Shown: positions 7,292 through 14,665 of the stretch, piece after piece
Position numbering within the stretch: position 1 is the stretch's first letter
Layout: every line of letters starts with the position of its first letter
From: Aquificaceae bacterium
GTDB lineage: Bacteria; Aquificota; Aquificia; Aquificales; Aquificaceae
NCBI GenBank assembly: GCA_015490215.1
Contig: WFYH01000142.1
Location: 1 to 17,184, forward strand
Direction: 5' to 3'
Length of the DNA stretch: 17,184 bases
Made by a program: the position numbers and the translations under genes
Notes under the pieces: generated by a model
Databases searched by the model: none
Seen by the model: only the letters and a program-made list of their open reading frames with translations
What the model was told of the DNA's origin: nothing

Positions 7292-8515
7292 ATGGCTGGA
7301 CTCAAAGAGACTTTGGAGAGGCTTGCTTCCTTCAGACCAGAGGGGGCATTTGTTACCTCCCTCTACCTTCACCTAAGACCCCAAGAGAGGCAGAACGCCA
7401 AGTATCTGCAGATCTACAAGGATATGGTGAAGGAGAAAAAGAGGGAGTTAGAGAAGAGGGATCTGCCCAAAGAGATTTTAGATTCCCTTGAAAAGGACTA
7501 CGAAGTCATAGGGGACTTCTTGTCGGATCCCAAGAACTTGGAAGGCTGCAGGGGTATAGCGGTCTTTTCCTGCTCAAAGGAAAAGGTATTTGAGGTGGTA
7601 AAGCTCCCCTATGTATACAGAAACAGGCTCATGGTTGGTCCCGATCCCTTGATAAGGGAAATCGCAGCCATAGACGAGGAGTTCGGAACCGTTGGTGTTC
7701 TTCTTGTGGACAGGAAGCACATAAGGTACTTCATTGTGGGAATAGAAGAAACCTCGGAAAACGTAGACTTTCTGGAGCCCCTTGCCACGAGGGCACACCG
7801 ATTTCACAGTGGAGGCAGCGCCTTAAAGGGTGCGGAAGGGAGCTTCCAGCTCAAGATGCCCGCAAGGGCTGCCGCACCCAACATGGTTCAACACGCTTAC
7901 GGGGAGTGGCGCTTTCACATGAGGATAAAGGAAGAGTGGCACAGGATACTTAAGCTCGCCGCCGATGCCGCCTTTGAAGAATGGAAGAAGAGCAAGTTTG
8001 ACAGACTCGTTATAGGAGGCTTTATAGAAGAAGGTTTGAGGGAGATAGAACACCACCTCCACAGTTATCTGAAGCAAAGGCTTGTGGGATACATAGAGAT
8101 AAATCCTTCCGAGGCAAAGCCTCATGAGGTGAGGGAAAAGGTTTTAAACCTCCTTTGGGAGAAAGACAGGGAAGAGGAGAAAAAGCTTGTTCAAGAGCTT
8201 AAAGAGCTTGAAGGCAAAGGGCTTGCGGTTAACGGAACCTCCAAGGTTCTTGAGATGCTTGCCATAGGAAACGTTAGAACTCTGCTCGTTCCCGAAGATT
8301 TTGAAAAGAAAGGTTACCTGTGCCCGGAAACCCACCTCGTGTTTTTAAAGCCCGAATGTCCCCTTGAAGGGGAAGAACCCCTTGAGGTGGAGGACATAGT
8401 GGACGAGGTCATAGAGGAAGCCCTTGAGCAGAAGGCAACGGTGGAGGTGATCATAGACCCAGAGGTCCAGAAAAAGGTTGACGGGCTTGCCGCCTTCCTG
8501 AGATTCAGGCTATGA
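7292..8515 (+). CDS. Bacterial eRF1-like protein (baeRF family), putative peptidyl-tRNA hydrolysing or ribosome-rescue factor
   Basis: This 407-residue protein resembles the archaeo-eukaryotic release factor eRF1/Pelota/Vms1 superfamily. Domain 2-like (about 128-290): an RNase-H-like core (TVGVLLVDRKHIRYFIVG) followed by a loop FHSGGSALKGAEGSFQ (171-186), where eRF1 has GGQ and Vms1 has GxxQ, then a helix-rich segment ending RLVIGGFIEEGLREIEHHL. Domain 3-like (about 310-390): GTSKVLEMLAIGNVRTLLVPE matches the eRF1/L7Ae-like domain, with C344 and C356 as possible remnants of its zinc ribbon. No eRF1 codon-recognition domain is apparent; the N-terminus is different. It likely acts on stalled ribosomes or peptidyl-tRNA (inference). 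AAGGAGGT at 7275-7282 supports ATG 7292. It overlaps the next gene by 4 nt. Confidence 0.75.
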   Translation: MAGLKETLERLASFRPEGAFVTSLYLHLRPQERQNAKYLQIYKDMVKEKKRELEKRDLPKEILDSLEKDYEVIGDFLSDPKNLEGCRGIAVFSCSKEKVFEVVKLPYVYRNRLMVGPDPLIREIAAIDEEFGTVGVLLVDRKHIRYFIVGIEETSENVDFLEPLATRAHRFHSGGSALKGAEGSFQLKMPARAAAPNMVQHAYGEWRFHMRIKEEWHRILKLAADAAFEEWKKSKFDRLVIGGFIEEGLREIEHHLHSYLKQRLVGYIEINPSEAKPHEVREKVLNLLWEKDREEEKKLVQELKELEGKGLAVNGTSKVLEMLAIGNVRTLLVPEDFEKKGYLCPETHLVFLKPECPLEGEEPLEVEDIVDEVIEEALEQKATVEVIIDPEVQKKVDGLAAFLRFRL

Positions 8516-9108
8516 ACGAAGAGAGGGTGATGATATTCATAGACGGCTCCAACCTGTTCCACGGGATAAGGCACCTGAACATAAAGGTGGACTACTTTAA
8601 GCTCGTTGAATTCCTTAGGGAAAGCAGGCGCCTTGTGAGAGCCTACTTCTACACGGCGGTTCCGCAGGAGAGGGACGTAAAAAAGGGAACCCCTGAGTGG
8701 GACAGCCTCCAGAGGCAAAAGAGGTTTTTGGATGAGCTTTCCTTTTCGGGTATAAAGGTCAAGCTCGCCAAACTCAGGAGGCTCCCCTCAGGAGAGTTTT
8801 TGGAAAAAGAGGTGGACATAATGCTCGCCACAGATATGCTCTCTCTGGCTTATCAGAACGCCTACGATACCGCCATACTCGTGAGCGGAGACAGCGACTT
8901 TATATACACGGTGGAAGAGGTCCAAAGAATAGGGAAGAGGGTTGAAAACGCCACCTTTAAAAAGACAAGCTCCTACAACCTGAGGAAGGTATGCGACCGC
9001 TTTATACTCCTTGACAACTTCATAGACAGGTTCACCCTTGAGGAAAAACCCGCACCCTATCAGGAGGTAGGCTTTTGGGCGAAGATAAAGAGCCTATGGA
9101 AGAAGTAG
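8512..9108 (+). CDS. NYN-domain (LabA/DUF88-like) putative ribonuclease
   Basis: This 198-residue protein has the PIN-like NYN fold of the LabA/DUF88 group. The expected acidic metal-site residues are all visible: D11 and N14 in IDGSNLFHG, D102 in KEVDIMLATDM, and D127/D129 in VSGDSDF. Proteins of this fold are mostly endoribonucleases. The start overlaps the eRF1-like stop (ATGA, 8512-8515), which indicates translational coupling and a shared process, possibly RNA cleavage at stalled ribosomes (inference). The C-terminal tail (about 178-198) ends in a basic, aromatic stretch ([11 protein letters not shown]) that could bind RNA or membrane. The 3' end overlaps rdgB. Confidence 0.88.
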   Translation: MNEERVMIFIDGSNLFHGIRHLNIKVDYFKLVEFLRESRRLVRAYFYTAVPQERDVKKGTPEWDSLQRQKRFLDELSFSGIKVKLAKLRRLPSGEFLEKEVDIMLATDMLSLAYQNAYDTAILVSGDSDFIYTVEEVQRIGKRVENATFKKTSSYNLRKVCDRFILLDNFIDRFTLEEKPAPYQEVGFWAKIKSLWKK

Positions 9109-9722
9109 AGGTTCTTTTGGCTACCTCAAATCCGGGCAAGGTCAAAGAAATAAACGCTATCTTAGCCCCCTACGGGATAAGGGTGAAACTCCCCGAGGAA
9201 AAGGTGGAAGTTGAAGAAAAGGGAACAACCTTCCTTGAGAACGCCTATCTGAAAGCCAAAGCCTATTGGGAGAGGTTTCGTCTCCCCACCGTGGCGGACG
9301 ACTCGGGGCTTGTGGTGGAAGCCCTCGGGGGCTATCCGGGCATATATTCAAGCAGGTTCTACAGTATTGACTTCGGCGGAATTGAGGAGGGGTATACTCC
9401 CGACGAGGCGAACATAAGGAAGGTTCTCAGGCTCTTGGAGGGGAAGGAAAATAGAAGAGCGAAGTTCGTAGCCTGTGCCCTCTTCTACGACGGCGGTGAG
9501 GGACTGTTCGCCTTCGGGGAGTGCAAAGGAGAGATAACCTTAAAACCCGAAGGTGAAGGGGGCTTTGGGTATGATCCCGTATTCAGACCGGATGGCTATG
9601 AAGTTACCATGGCTCAGCTGAGCGCTGAGGAAAAGAACAGAATATCCCACAGGGGCAAAGCCTTCCGCAGGCTTGCCCGCCTTATCAGAAGGGTTTATCG
9701 GGAACCTTCTCCCAGTCCTTGA
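9096..9722 (+). CDS. rdgB: dITP/XTP pyrophosphatase (RdgB/HAM1 family)
   Basis: RdgB hydrolyses non-canonical purine nucleoside triphosphates (dITP, XTP) to monophosphates, keeping deaminated bases out of DNA and RNA. Visible motifs: the N-terminal [13 protein letters not shown], the catalytic [26 protein letters not shown] and the C-terminal [10 protein letters not shown], all in family order. Length is about 208 residues, normal. The start is not settled. ATG 9096 gives the usual short N-terminus, but TTG 9075 has AGGAGG (9062-9067) 7 nt upstream. In either case the start lies inside the NYN gene (13- or 34-nt overlap). The 3' end overlaps the opposing transaldolase gene by 38 nt. Confidence 0.94.
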   Translation: MEEVEVLLATSNPGKVKEINAILAPYGIRVKLPEEKVEVEEKGTTFLENAYLKAKAYWERFRLPTVADDSGLVVEALGGYPGIYSSRFYSIDFGGIEEGYTPDEANIRKVLRLLEGKENRRAKFVACALFYDGGEGLFAFGECKGEITLKPEGEGGFGYDPVFRPDGYEVTMAQLSAEEKNRISHRGKAFRRLARLIRRVYREPSPSP

Positions 9723-10338
9723 GGAACAGCTCTATACCCTTATCGGTGAGGGGGTGTTTAAAGAGCTTTTCCATAACCGCAAAGGGCATGGTGCATATGT
9801 CCGCACCTATAAGGGCGGCTTCCAAAACGTGCATGGGATGTCTTACGCTTGCTACTATGATCTCTGTGTCCGCCTCGTAGTTGTAGAAGATCTCCTTTAT
9901 CTCCCTTATGAGCTTCATCCCTTCGCCGGATATGTCGTCAAGCCTTCCTACGAAGGGCGATACATAGGAAGCTCCCGCCTTTGCCGCTATAAGCGCCTGC
10001 ATGGGGGAAAAGACGAGGGTAACGTTGGTGGGTATCCCCTCTGACTCAAGGACTTGAACCGCCTTCATGCCCTCGGGCGTCATGGGTATCTTTACAACAA
10101 CGTTCTCCCCCAGTTCCGCCAAGGTTCTTCCTTCCCTTATCATCCCCTCCGCGTCCATGGATACTACCTCAAGGCTTACGGGACCGTCCACTTCCTCCAA
10201 TATCTCCTTTACCACCTCTTTGAAGGGTCTTCCCGTCTTGGATATAAGGGTGGGGTTGGTGGTAACCCCGTCCAAAATGCCCCAGCTATTTGCGGTCCTT
10301 ATCTGCTCTATGTCCGCTGTGTCCAAGAAGAACTTCAT
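9685..10338 (-). CDS. tal: Transaldolase / fructose-6-phosphate aldolase-like
   Basis: This 217-residue protein belongs to the short transaldolase/FSA group, which exchanges dihydroxyacetone units between sugar phosphates (pentose phosphate pathway) or cleaves fructose 6-phosphate. Family motifs are clear: FFLDTAD near the start, GVTTNPTLI (24-32), the Schiff-base lysine K83 in [33 protein letters not shown] and the later ASVRHPMHV. Sequence alone does not decide transaldolase against aldolase activity. The ATG overlaps the thioredoxin gene stop by 4 nt, so it is the last gene of the hslV unit. The last 38 nt overlap rdgB on the other strand. Confidence 0.93.
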   Translation of the reverse strand: MKFFLDTADIEQIRTANSWGILDGVTTNPTLISKTGRPFKEVVKEILEEVDGPVSLEVVSMDAEGMIREGRTLAELGENVVVKIPMTPEGMKAVQVLESEGIPTNVTLVFSPMQALIAAKAGASYVSPFVGRLDDISGEGMKLIREIKEIFYNYEADTEIIVASVRHPMHVLEAALIGADICTMPFAVMEKLFKHPLTDKGIELFLKDWEKVPDKPF

Positions 10339-10712
10339 CCCTTTACCTCCTGAAGTATTTTTTCCGCCTTTTGAACTCCCATAAATACCTTGGCAACCTT
10401 GCCGTTCCTTACCACAACCGTTGTAGGCGTTCCCAAGATGCCCAGCCTTCGGGCTAAGTTGAGACCTTCAACGTTGGAAACATCTATCCTTTTTACCTTC
10501 GTTTTCTTAGAAAGTGTTTCTACCTCGGGTTCCATCCTCCTGCAGGCACCGCAGGAGGGGGAGTAAAAGTAAAGGATAACGTTCCTCCCGAACTCCTTTA
10601 GGTCCTTTCCTTCAAGCTTTTTCGCCTTCCAGCGGGCAAAGAGCTGAACTAAGAACATAAAGAGGATTACAACCGCTACCGCAAGAAGGAAGTATTTGAC
10701 AAACTCCCACAT
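10335..10712 (-). CDS. Membrane-anchored thioredoxin-family protein
   Basis: A 125-residue protein with an N-terminal membrane helix (about 5-26) followed by RWKAKK and a thioredoxin fold. The redox motif is CGAC (C54-C57) inside [13 protein letters not shown], and the cis-proline is P96 (GTPTTVV). The basic residues after the helix suggest by the positive-inside rule that the thioredoxin domain faces the cytoplasm; an external location cannot be excluded. The partner is unknown. It is 2 nt from the pseudouridine synthase gene upstream and overlaps the transaldolase gene downstream. Confidence 0.88.
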   Translation of the reverse strand: MWEFVKYFLLAVAVVILFMFLVQLFARWKAKKLEGKDLKEFGRNVILYFYSPSCGACRRMEPEVETLSKKTKVKRIDVSNVEGLNLARRLGILGTPTTVVVRNGKVAKVFMGVQKAEKILQEVKG

Positions 10713-10714
10713 GC

Positions 10715-11449
10715 TCAGGATTTATATTTTAGGTCAACCGCCCTGAAAAGGCTCTTTAGCTCCGAGGGGGTCAGGTCCCTCCACTTACCTACGGGGAGCT
10801 TTCCCAGTTTTATGGGTCCTATTGCGGTTCTCTTAAGCTTTAAGACCTTGTGCCCGAAGCTTCCCAAAAACCTCTTTACGATATGCTTTCGCCCCTCATG
10901 AAAGACTATCTCAAGGAGGGTGTTATCCCCTTCATACCTTACTATCCTCACGCCGTCGGGTTTTGCAAAGCCGTCCTCAAGCTCAGTTCCCCTTTCCATA
11001 TCCTTAAGGGTTTTTGGGGTTACCTTCCCTTTCACAAGGGCTAAGTAAACCTTGGGAAGTTTATAACGGGGATGGAGTATCCTGTTGGCAAGCTCCCCGT
11101 CGTTGGTCAGGATCAAAAGCCCCTCCGTATTGTAGTCAAGCCTGCCTACTGGGAAGACCCTTTCGGGGATGTCCTTTATAAGTTCCTCTATGGTTTTCCT
11201 GCCGTCTTGAGATCTGCCCAACTGGGTAAGATAACAGCAAGGTTTGTTGAGCATTATGTAGCGTCTTTTGGGCACCTTTACCCTCTTTCCGTCCACCTCT
11301 ACCACGTCCTTTTGGGGGTCTACTTTGGTTCCCAATTCCCTTACCACCTTGCCGTTTACCTTTACTCTGCCCTCTTGGATGAGCCTGTCTGCCTTCCTGC
11401 GGGAGGTGACCCCGCACATGGAGAGGAAGCGGTTGAGTCTAACGAGCAT
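10715..11449 (-). CDS. rluB: rRNA pseudouridine synthase, RluB/RsuA family
   Basis: A 244-residue pseudouridine synthase of the RsuA/RluB/RluE/RluF branch. An S4 RNA-binding domain occupies about 3-60 (LNRFLSMCGVTSRRKADRLI). The catalytic segment GRLDYNTEGLLILTNDG includes the nucleophile D105. The C-terminal part carries HEGRKHIVKRFL, normal for the family (usually RQVRRML). By similarity it probably isomerises a uridine in 23S rRNA helix 89 (the RluB target), but RsuA-type activity on 16S rRNA cannot be excluded by eye. It lies 4 nt after hslV. Confidence 0.92.
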   Translation of the reverse strand: MLVRLNRFLSMCGVTSRRKADRLIQEGRVKVNGKVVRELGTKVDPQKDVVEVDGKRVKVPKRRYIMLNKPCCYLTQLGRSQDGRKTIEELIKDIPERVFPVGRLDYNTEGLLILTNDGELANRILHPRYKLPKVYLALVKGKVTPKTLKDMERGTELEDGFAKPDGVRIVRYEGDNTLLEIVFHEGRKHIVKRFLGSFGHKVLKLKRTAIGPIKLGKLPVGKWRDLTPSELKSLFRAVDLKYKS

Positions 11450-11453
11450 CTTT

Positions 11454-11978
11454 TCAGAGCTTTTCTATCACAAAGTTTGAGTTGGTGTATATACAGATCT
11501 CGGATGCTATCTTGAGGGCTTCCCTTACTATCTCCTCTGCGGACATGTCAGTGTTCCTGTAGAGGGCGAGGGCTGCGGAGCGGGCAAAGTCACCGCCGGA
11601 ACCTATGCCCAAGACGGGTTCATCGGGTTCTATTATGTCCCCGCTTCCCGATATAAGGAGCATTCTCTCTTTGTCCACCGCAAGAAGCAAAGCCTCAAGC
11701 CTCCTTAGGTATTTGTCCATCCTCCAGTCCTTGGCAAGCTCAACGCAGGCTCTAAGGAGGTTACCTCTAAACTCCTCAAGCTTCCTCTCAAGCCTGTCCA
11801 CAAGAGCCATGCCGTCCGCGGCGGATCCAGCAAAGCCCACCAAAACCTTCCCCTCGTATAGTCTCCTTATCTTCTTGGCAGAGTGCTTTACAACCGAACT
11901 TCCCATAGTTACCTGTCCGTCTCCACCTACGACCGTTTCGCCGTTCCTCCTCACCGCAAGTATGGTAGTGGATCTCAT
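11454..11978 (-). CDS. hslV: HslV (ClpQ) proteasome-like peptidase subunit
   Basis: HslV forms the two-ring peptidase core that works with the ATPase HslU. The protein has 174 residues and starts MRSTTILAVRRNG. If the first three residues are removed, Thr4 becomes the N-terminal nucleophile, and K36 and D20 then align with the conserved K33 and D17 of mature HslV. Further family motifs: GGDGQVTMG, GFAGSAADG and GIGSGGDFA. hslU is not in the window. No Shine-Dalgarno is visible before ATG 11978; the upstream sequence is AT-rich. It is first in a unit with rluB, the thioredoxin and tal. Confidence 0.96.
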   Translation of the reverse strand: MRSTTILAVRRNGETVVGGDGQVTMGSSVVKHSAKKIRRLYEGKVLVGFAGSAADGMALVDRLERKLEEFRGNLLRACVELAKDWRMDKYLRRLEALLLAVDKERMLLISGSGDIIEPDEPVLGIGSGGDFARSAALALYRNTDMSAEEIVREALKIASEICIYTNSNFVIEKL

Positions 11979-11980
11979 GT

Positions 11981-12002
11981 TATATACTTTAGCCTATATA
12001 CT
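11981..12002. repeat. Two direct TATATACT repeats upstream of hslV
   Basis: TATATACT occurs at 11981-11988 and again at 11995-12002, a 14-bp period. Each copy resembles a -10 box in either direction. TTGTGA (minus strand, 12012-12007) lies at usable distances from an AGTATA-type -10. The rest of the 102-nt divergent region (11979-12080) holds the Shine-Dalgarno of the HEAT gene (AAGGAGG, 12068-12074), a TTGACC at 12036 with only a weak -10, and a 7-bp inverted repeat, TGTCTCT (12017-12023) and AGAGACA (12061-12067). Confidence 0.4.
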
Positions 12003-12080
12003 AGGTTCACAACAGGTGTCTCTTTGTGGGAAGGATTGACCTTGCAGTTGATGGGGTGGTAGAGACAAAGGAGGAGGCAA

Positions 12081-12848
12081 ATGAGAGAGGAGCTCCTTGA
12101 AAAGCTGAAGTCCGAAGACAAAAGGGAGGTAAGGGAGGCTATAGAGGCTCTCAGGGACTTTCAGGACGAAGAGGTTATCAAGGCAATAGTTGAAGCCACC
12201 ATAAGGTCAAGAAGCAAGGCGGTTCTTGAGGCTGCCAAAGCAACCCTCATGTCCTTTGAAAAGGCAAAGGATGCCCTCTGTAGGGAGGTTATAAGGTTCT
12301 TTGAGTATCCCGAACCCAAGCTCAGGCAAACCGCAATAGACATCCTCGCCTCCCACGGCAACGTATGCCTCTCCGCCATTAAAGAAAAGCTCCTGAATCA
12401 TGAAGACTACAACATGAGGAAGTTCGGACTTGATATCCTCGCCAACATAGGAACCGAGGAAGCCTTGGACCTTTTAGCGGAACTCCTTGAAGATGAAAAC
12501 CCTAACGTGAAGATGTCTGCCCTTGAGTATCTAAGGAACTTTTCCTCCTTTAAAGAGAAGGTAGTTGACCATCTGCTCAGGGTTATCCCTACAATAGAAG
12601 ATATGTATGGTCTCACCACCTTGGCTTCAACGGTCATATACGGTAACATAAGGGACGAAAGGCTTATAAAGCCCCTAAGAGAACTGCTCGGCAGGTTTTC
12701 CGAACCGACAGAAAAGCACTGGATATACAAGATGCTCCTTTTCCTCGGAGATAAAGACTCCGTAAAGGAAGCTTTGGAAAACGCTAAGAAGGCTGGTCTT
12801 GAAAGGGACATACAGGAAGATATGAAGATCTTTGGTATAGAGGAGTAG
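12081..12848 (+). CDS. HEAT-repeat protein linked to cheR/cheY
   Basis: A 255-residue all-helical protein with tandem HEAT-type repeats, each of two short helices (for example at about 14-57, 62-95, 98-130 and 131-165), with typical EALRDFQDEEVIKAI and ALDLLAELLEDENPNVK stretches. No signal peptide, membrane segment or catalytic motif is visible, so it is probably a cytoplasmic scaffold or adaptor. AAGGAGG at 12068-12074 supports the ATG. The stop codon is directly followed by the cheR ATG, so it is probably a co-translated part of the same signalling unit (inference). Confidence 0.85.
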   Translation: MREELLEKLKSEDKREVREAIEALRDFQDEEVIKAIVEATIRSRSKAVLEAAKATLMSFEKAKDALCREVIRFFEYPEPKLRQTAIDILASHGNVCLSAIKEKLLNHEDYNMRKFGLDILANIGTEEALDLLAELLEDENPNVKMSALEYLRNFSSFKEKVVDHLLRVIPTIEDMYGLTTLASTVIYGNIRDERLIKPLRELLGRFSEPTEKHWIYKMLLFLGDKDSVKEALENAKKAGLERDIQEDMKIFGIEE

Positions 12849-13667
12849 ATGCTTACACAACTTTACTTTGACACGCTCAGGGACATCATATACAAGAACA
12901 CGGGCATAGTCTTTGAAGACAAAAAGAAATACTTTGTGGAAAACAGGGTGAGGGAGCACATGGAGGAGTTGGGAATAAGCTCCCTCAAGGACTACATCTT
13001 TCTGCTTAAAACCAACAAAGCGGTCCTGAAGGAGTTCATCTCAAAGATAACCGTCAACGAAACCTATTTTTACAGGGAATACTACCACCTGAAAGCGCTT
13101 GCAAAGCTCGTTCAGCAAGAGAACTTCGGATTCCCCGTAAAGGTTCTCAGCATTCCCTGCTCCACGGGAGAGGAACCCTACAGTATAGCCATAGTCCTTA
13201 TGGAGGTTCTGGAAAACCCACAAAAGTTTGAAATAACAGGTGTGGACATAGACCCCCATGCCCTTGAACATGCCAAAAAGGGGATTTACGGAAAGCGGAG
13301 CGTGTCAAAGCTACCGAGGGAGTATCTGAAAAAATACTTTGACCAGATAGGACCCGAAAAGTGGAAGATAAAGGACATAGTAAAGAGGAGGGTTCGCTTT
13401 TACGAGGGCAACATCCTTGATAGGTTTTTCCTGAGATCCCTCGGAAAGTTTCACTACGTCTTTTGCAAAAACCTTCTTATCTACTTTGACGATAAGGCAA
13501 GAATTCAGGCTATAAACAACCTATACGACGTTATGGTGGAGGGCGGATACCTATTCTTGGGGCATGCGGAGAGCATCTCCCGTGCCTCGGGTCTATTTGA
13601 ACCCGTGAAGGTGGAAGGGACTATAGTTTACAGAAGGATCTCCGAGGAGGAAGAAGATGAGTGGTGA
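12849..13667 (+). CDS. cheR: CheR-type protein-glutamate methyltransferase
   Basis: CheR methylates glutamates of chemoreceptors using SAM. The 272-residue protein has the N-terminal helical domain (1-65), the conserved TVNETYFYRE (68-77), the SAM-binding loop SIPCSTGEEPYSIAI (101-115), the acidic GVDID (131-135), the FCKNLLIYF motif (205-213, usually FCRNVLIYF) and GGYLFLGHAES (232-242). The tail is acidic (EEEEDEW). It starts directly after the HEAT gene stop with no gap and overlaps the response-regulator gene by 11 nt. No CheA, CheW, CheB or receptor is in the window. Confidence 0.95.
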   Translation: MLTQLYFDTLRDIIYKNTGIVFEDKKKYFVENRVREHMEELGISSLKDYIFLLKTNKAVLKEFISKITVNETYFYREYYHLKALAKLVQQENFGFPVKVLSIPCSTGEEPYSIAIVLMEVLENPQKFEITGVDIDPHALEHAKKGIYGKRSVSKLPREYLKKYFDQIGPEKWKIKDIVKRRVRFYEGNILDRFFLRSLGKFHYVFCKNLLIYFDDKARIQAINNLYDVMVEGGYLFLGHAESISRASGLFEPVKVEGTIVYRRISEEEEDEW

Positions 13668-14031
13668 AAAGAAGAAGAAGGCTTTGGTGGTGGACGACTC
13701 CCTCACCATACGCATATACCACTCCTCTCTGCTGAAGAACTTCGGCTACGAGGTGGATACCGCCGAAAACGGTCTTGAAGCCCTTGAGATGGCTATGAAG
13801 AAGAAATACGACCTGATCCTGTCGGATATAAACATGCCCGTTATGGACGGCTATGAGTTCGTAAGGAAGCTTAGAAAACTTGATGAATATAAGTTCACAC
13901 CCGTTGTATTCATAACCACCCTTGACTCGGAGGAGGATAGAAAAAAAGCCTTCATGGCGGGAGGGACCCTTTACATAGTCAAACCTATAAATCTTGAGGT
14001 TCTCAAAAAAATCCTCGATTCTATATCTTGA
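13657..14031 (+). CDS. cheY: Single-domain CheY-like response regulator
   Basis: A 124-residue receiver domain with no output domain. All phosphorylation-site residues are present: acidic pair D13/D14, phospho-acceptor D57 (SDINMPVMDG), T87 and K109 (VKP). The switch aromatic is Y106. The usual GA before beta-5 is GGT here (AGGTLYIVKP). A phosphorylated regulator of this type binds a motor or another target; which one is unknown, since no histidine kinase is nearby. The basic N-terminus (SGEKKKKA) is unusual but short. The 3' end overlaps the opposing methyltransferase gene by 11 nt. Confidence 0.93.
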   Translation: MSGEKKKKALVVDDSLTIRIYHSSLLKNFGYEVDTAENGLEALEMAMKKKYDLILSDINMPVMDGYEFVRKLRKLDEYKFTPVVFITTLDSEEDRKKAFMAGGTLYIVKPINLEVLKKILDSIS

Positions 14032-14665
14032 TACCCCTCAGGCAAACGAACCCTCCTTCGGGATCAAAGCCTTCCTTTACCTCCCTGTTTGAAATAGGAA
14101 CTTCCTCTTGGGGATTTTCCATAAGGGTTGTAAGAACCCTATCCACCTTAAAGCCCACCTCTTCTAACATTCCCACCACATCCCCGAAGGGGTAAAAACG
14201 GGCATACTTGTAGATGGGGTGTCCCGCCTCGGCTTTCTTTTTGTAAAAATCTGCCCACGGGCTTTCCTTGGGTATGAAACCTAATACCAGAGCACCTCTA
14301 CTTTTTAAGACCCTGATGCTTTCCCTTATCACCGCTTCGGGATCCTTTACAAAGCAGATGGTAACCACCATCAAAAGGGCATCAAAGGATTCGTCTTTAA
14401 AGGGAAGGCTCTCCCCCACACCTTGAACGCAGAGTATACCCCTCCCTTTTGCCATCCTGAGCATTCCATGAGAGGGGTCTACCCCGAATTCAAACCCCAA
14501 AGCACGGGCAAACCTCCCAGTTCCGACACCTACCTCAAGCCCTTTAAAGGGTTCCTCTGGGAGTAGTCTTTTCAGACACTCCCTTTCAAGGGAAAAGGCA
14601 CTTCTGCCGAAGGGCTTTTCATACCACAGGTCGTATCTCTGCGCCAACCTGTCAAAGATGTTCAA
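14021..14665 (-). CDS. Class I SAM-dependent methyltransferase
   Basis: A 214-residue methyltransferase of the UbiE/Methyltransf_11 type. Motif I is [10 protein letters not shown] (43-52), the ribose-binding acidic residue is D63 (FGVDPS), and the post-motif region shows [15 protein letters not shown] and an [13 protein letters not shown] strand. The substrate cannot be told from sequence. Its start overlaps the selD stop (ATGA, 14665-14662), so it is translated with selD. A role in selenium or metalloid handling is possible by context only. It is the last gene of the tRNA-smpB-selD unit. Confidence 0.85.
   Translation of the reverse strand: MNIFDRLAQRYDLWYEKPFGRSAFSLERECLKRLLPEEPFKGLEVGVGTGRFARALGFEFGVDPSHGMLRMAKGRGILCVQGVGESLPFKDESFDALLMVVTICFVKDPEAVIRESIRVLKSRGALVLGFIPKESPWADFYKKKAEAGHPIYKYARFYPFGDVVGMLEEVGFKVDRVLTTLMENPQEEVPISNREVKEGFDPEGGFVCLRGIKI

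Noticed and set aside
7292..8515. The eRF1-like gene as a true translation-termination factor
   Set aside because: Bacteria terminate with RF1/RF2, and this protein lacks GGQ and the codon-recognition domain with NIKS. Only the middle and C-terminal parts resemble eRF1.
8314..8718. 134-codon antisense frame across the eRF1-like/NYN junction
   Set aside because: It is a low-complexity Ser/Thr-rich shadow of two well-supported forward genes, with no start signal.
12026..12100. Small forward frame starting GTG 12026 (about 24 codons) before the HEAT gene
   Set aside because: It has no ribosome-binding site, overlaps the HEAT start, and matches nothing I recognise. Chance open frames of this size are common.
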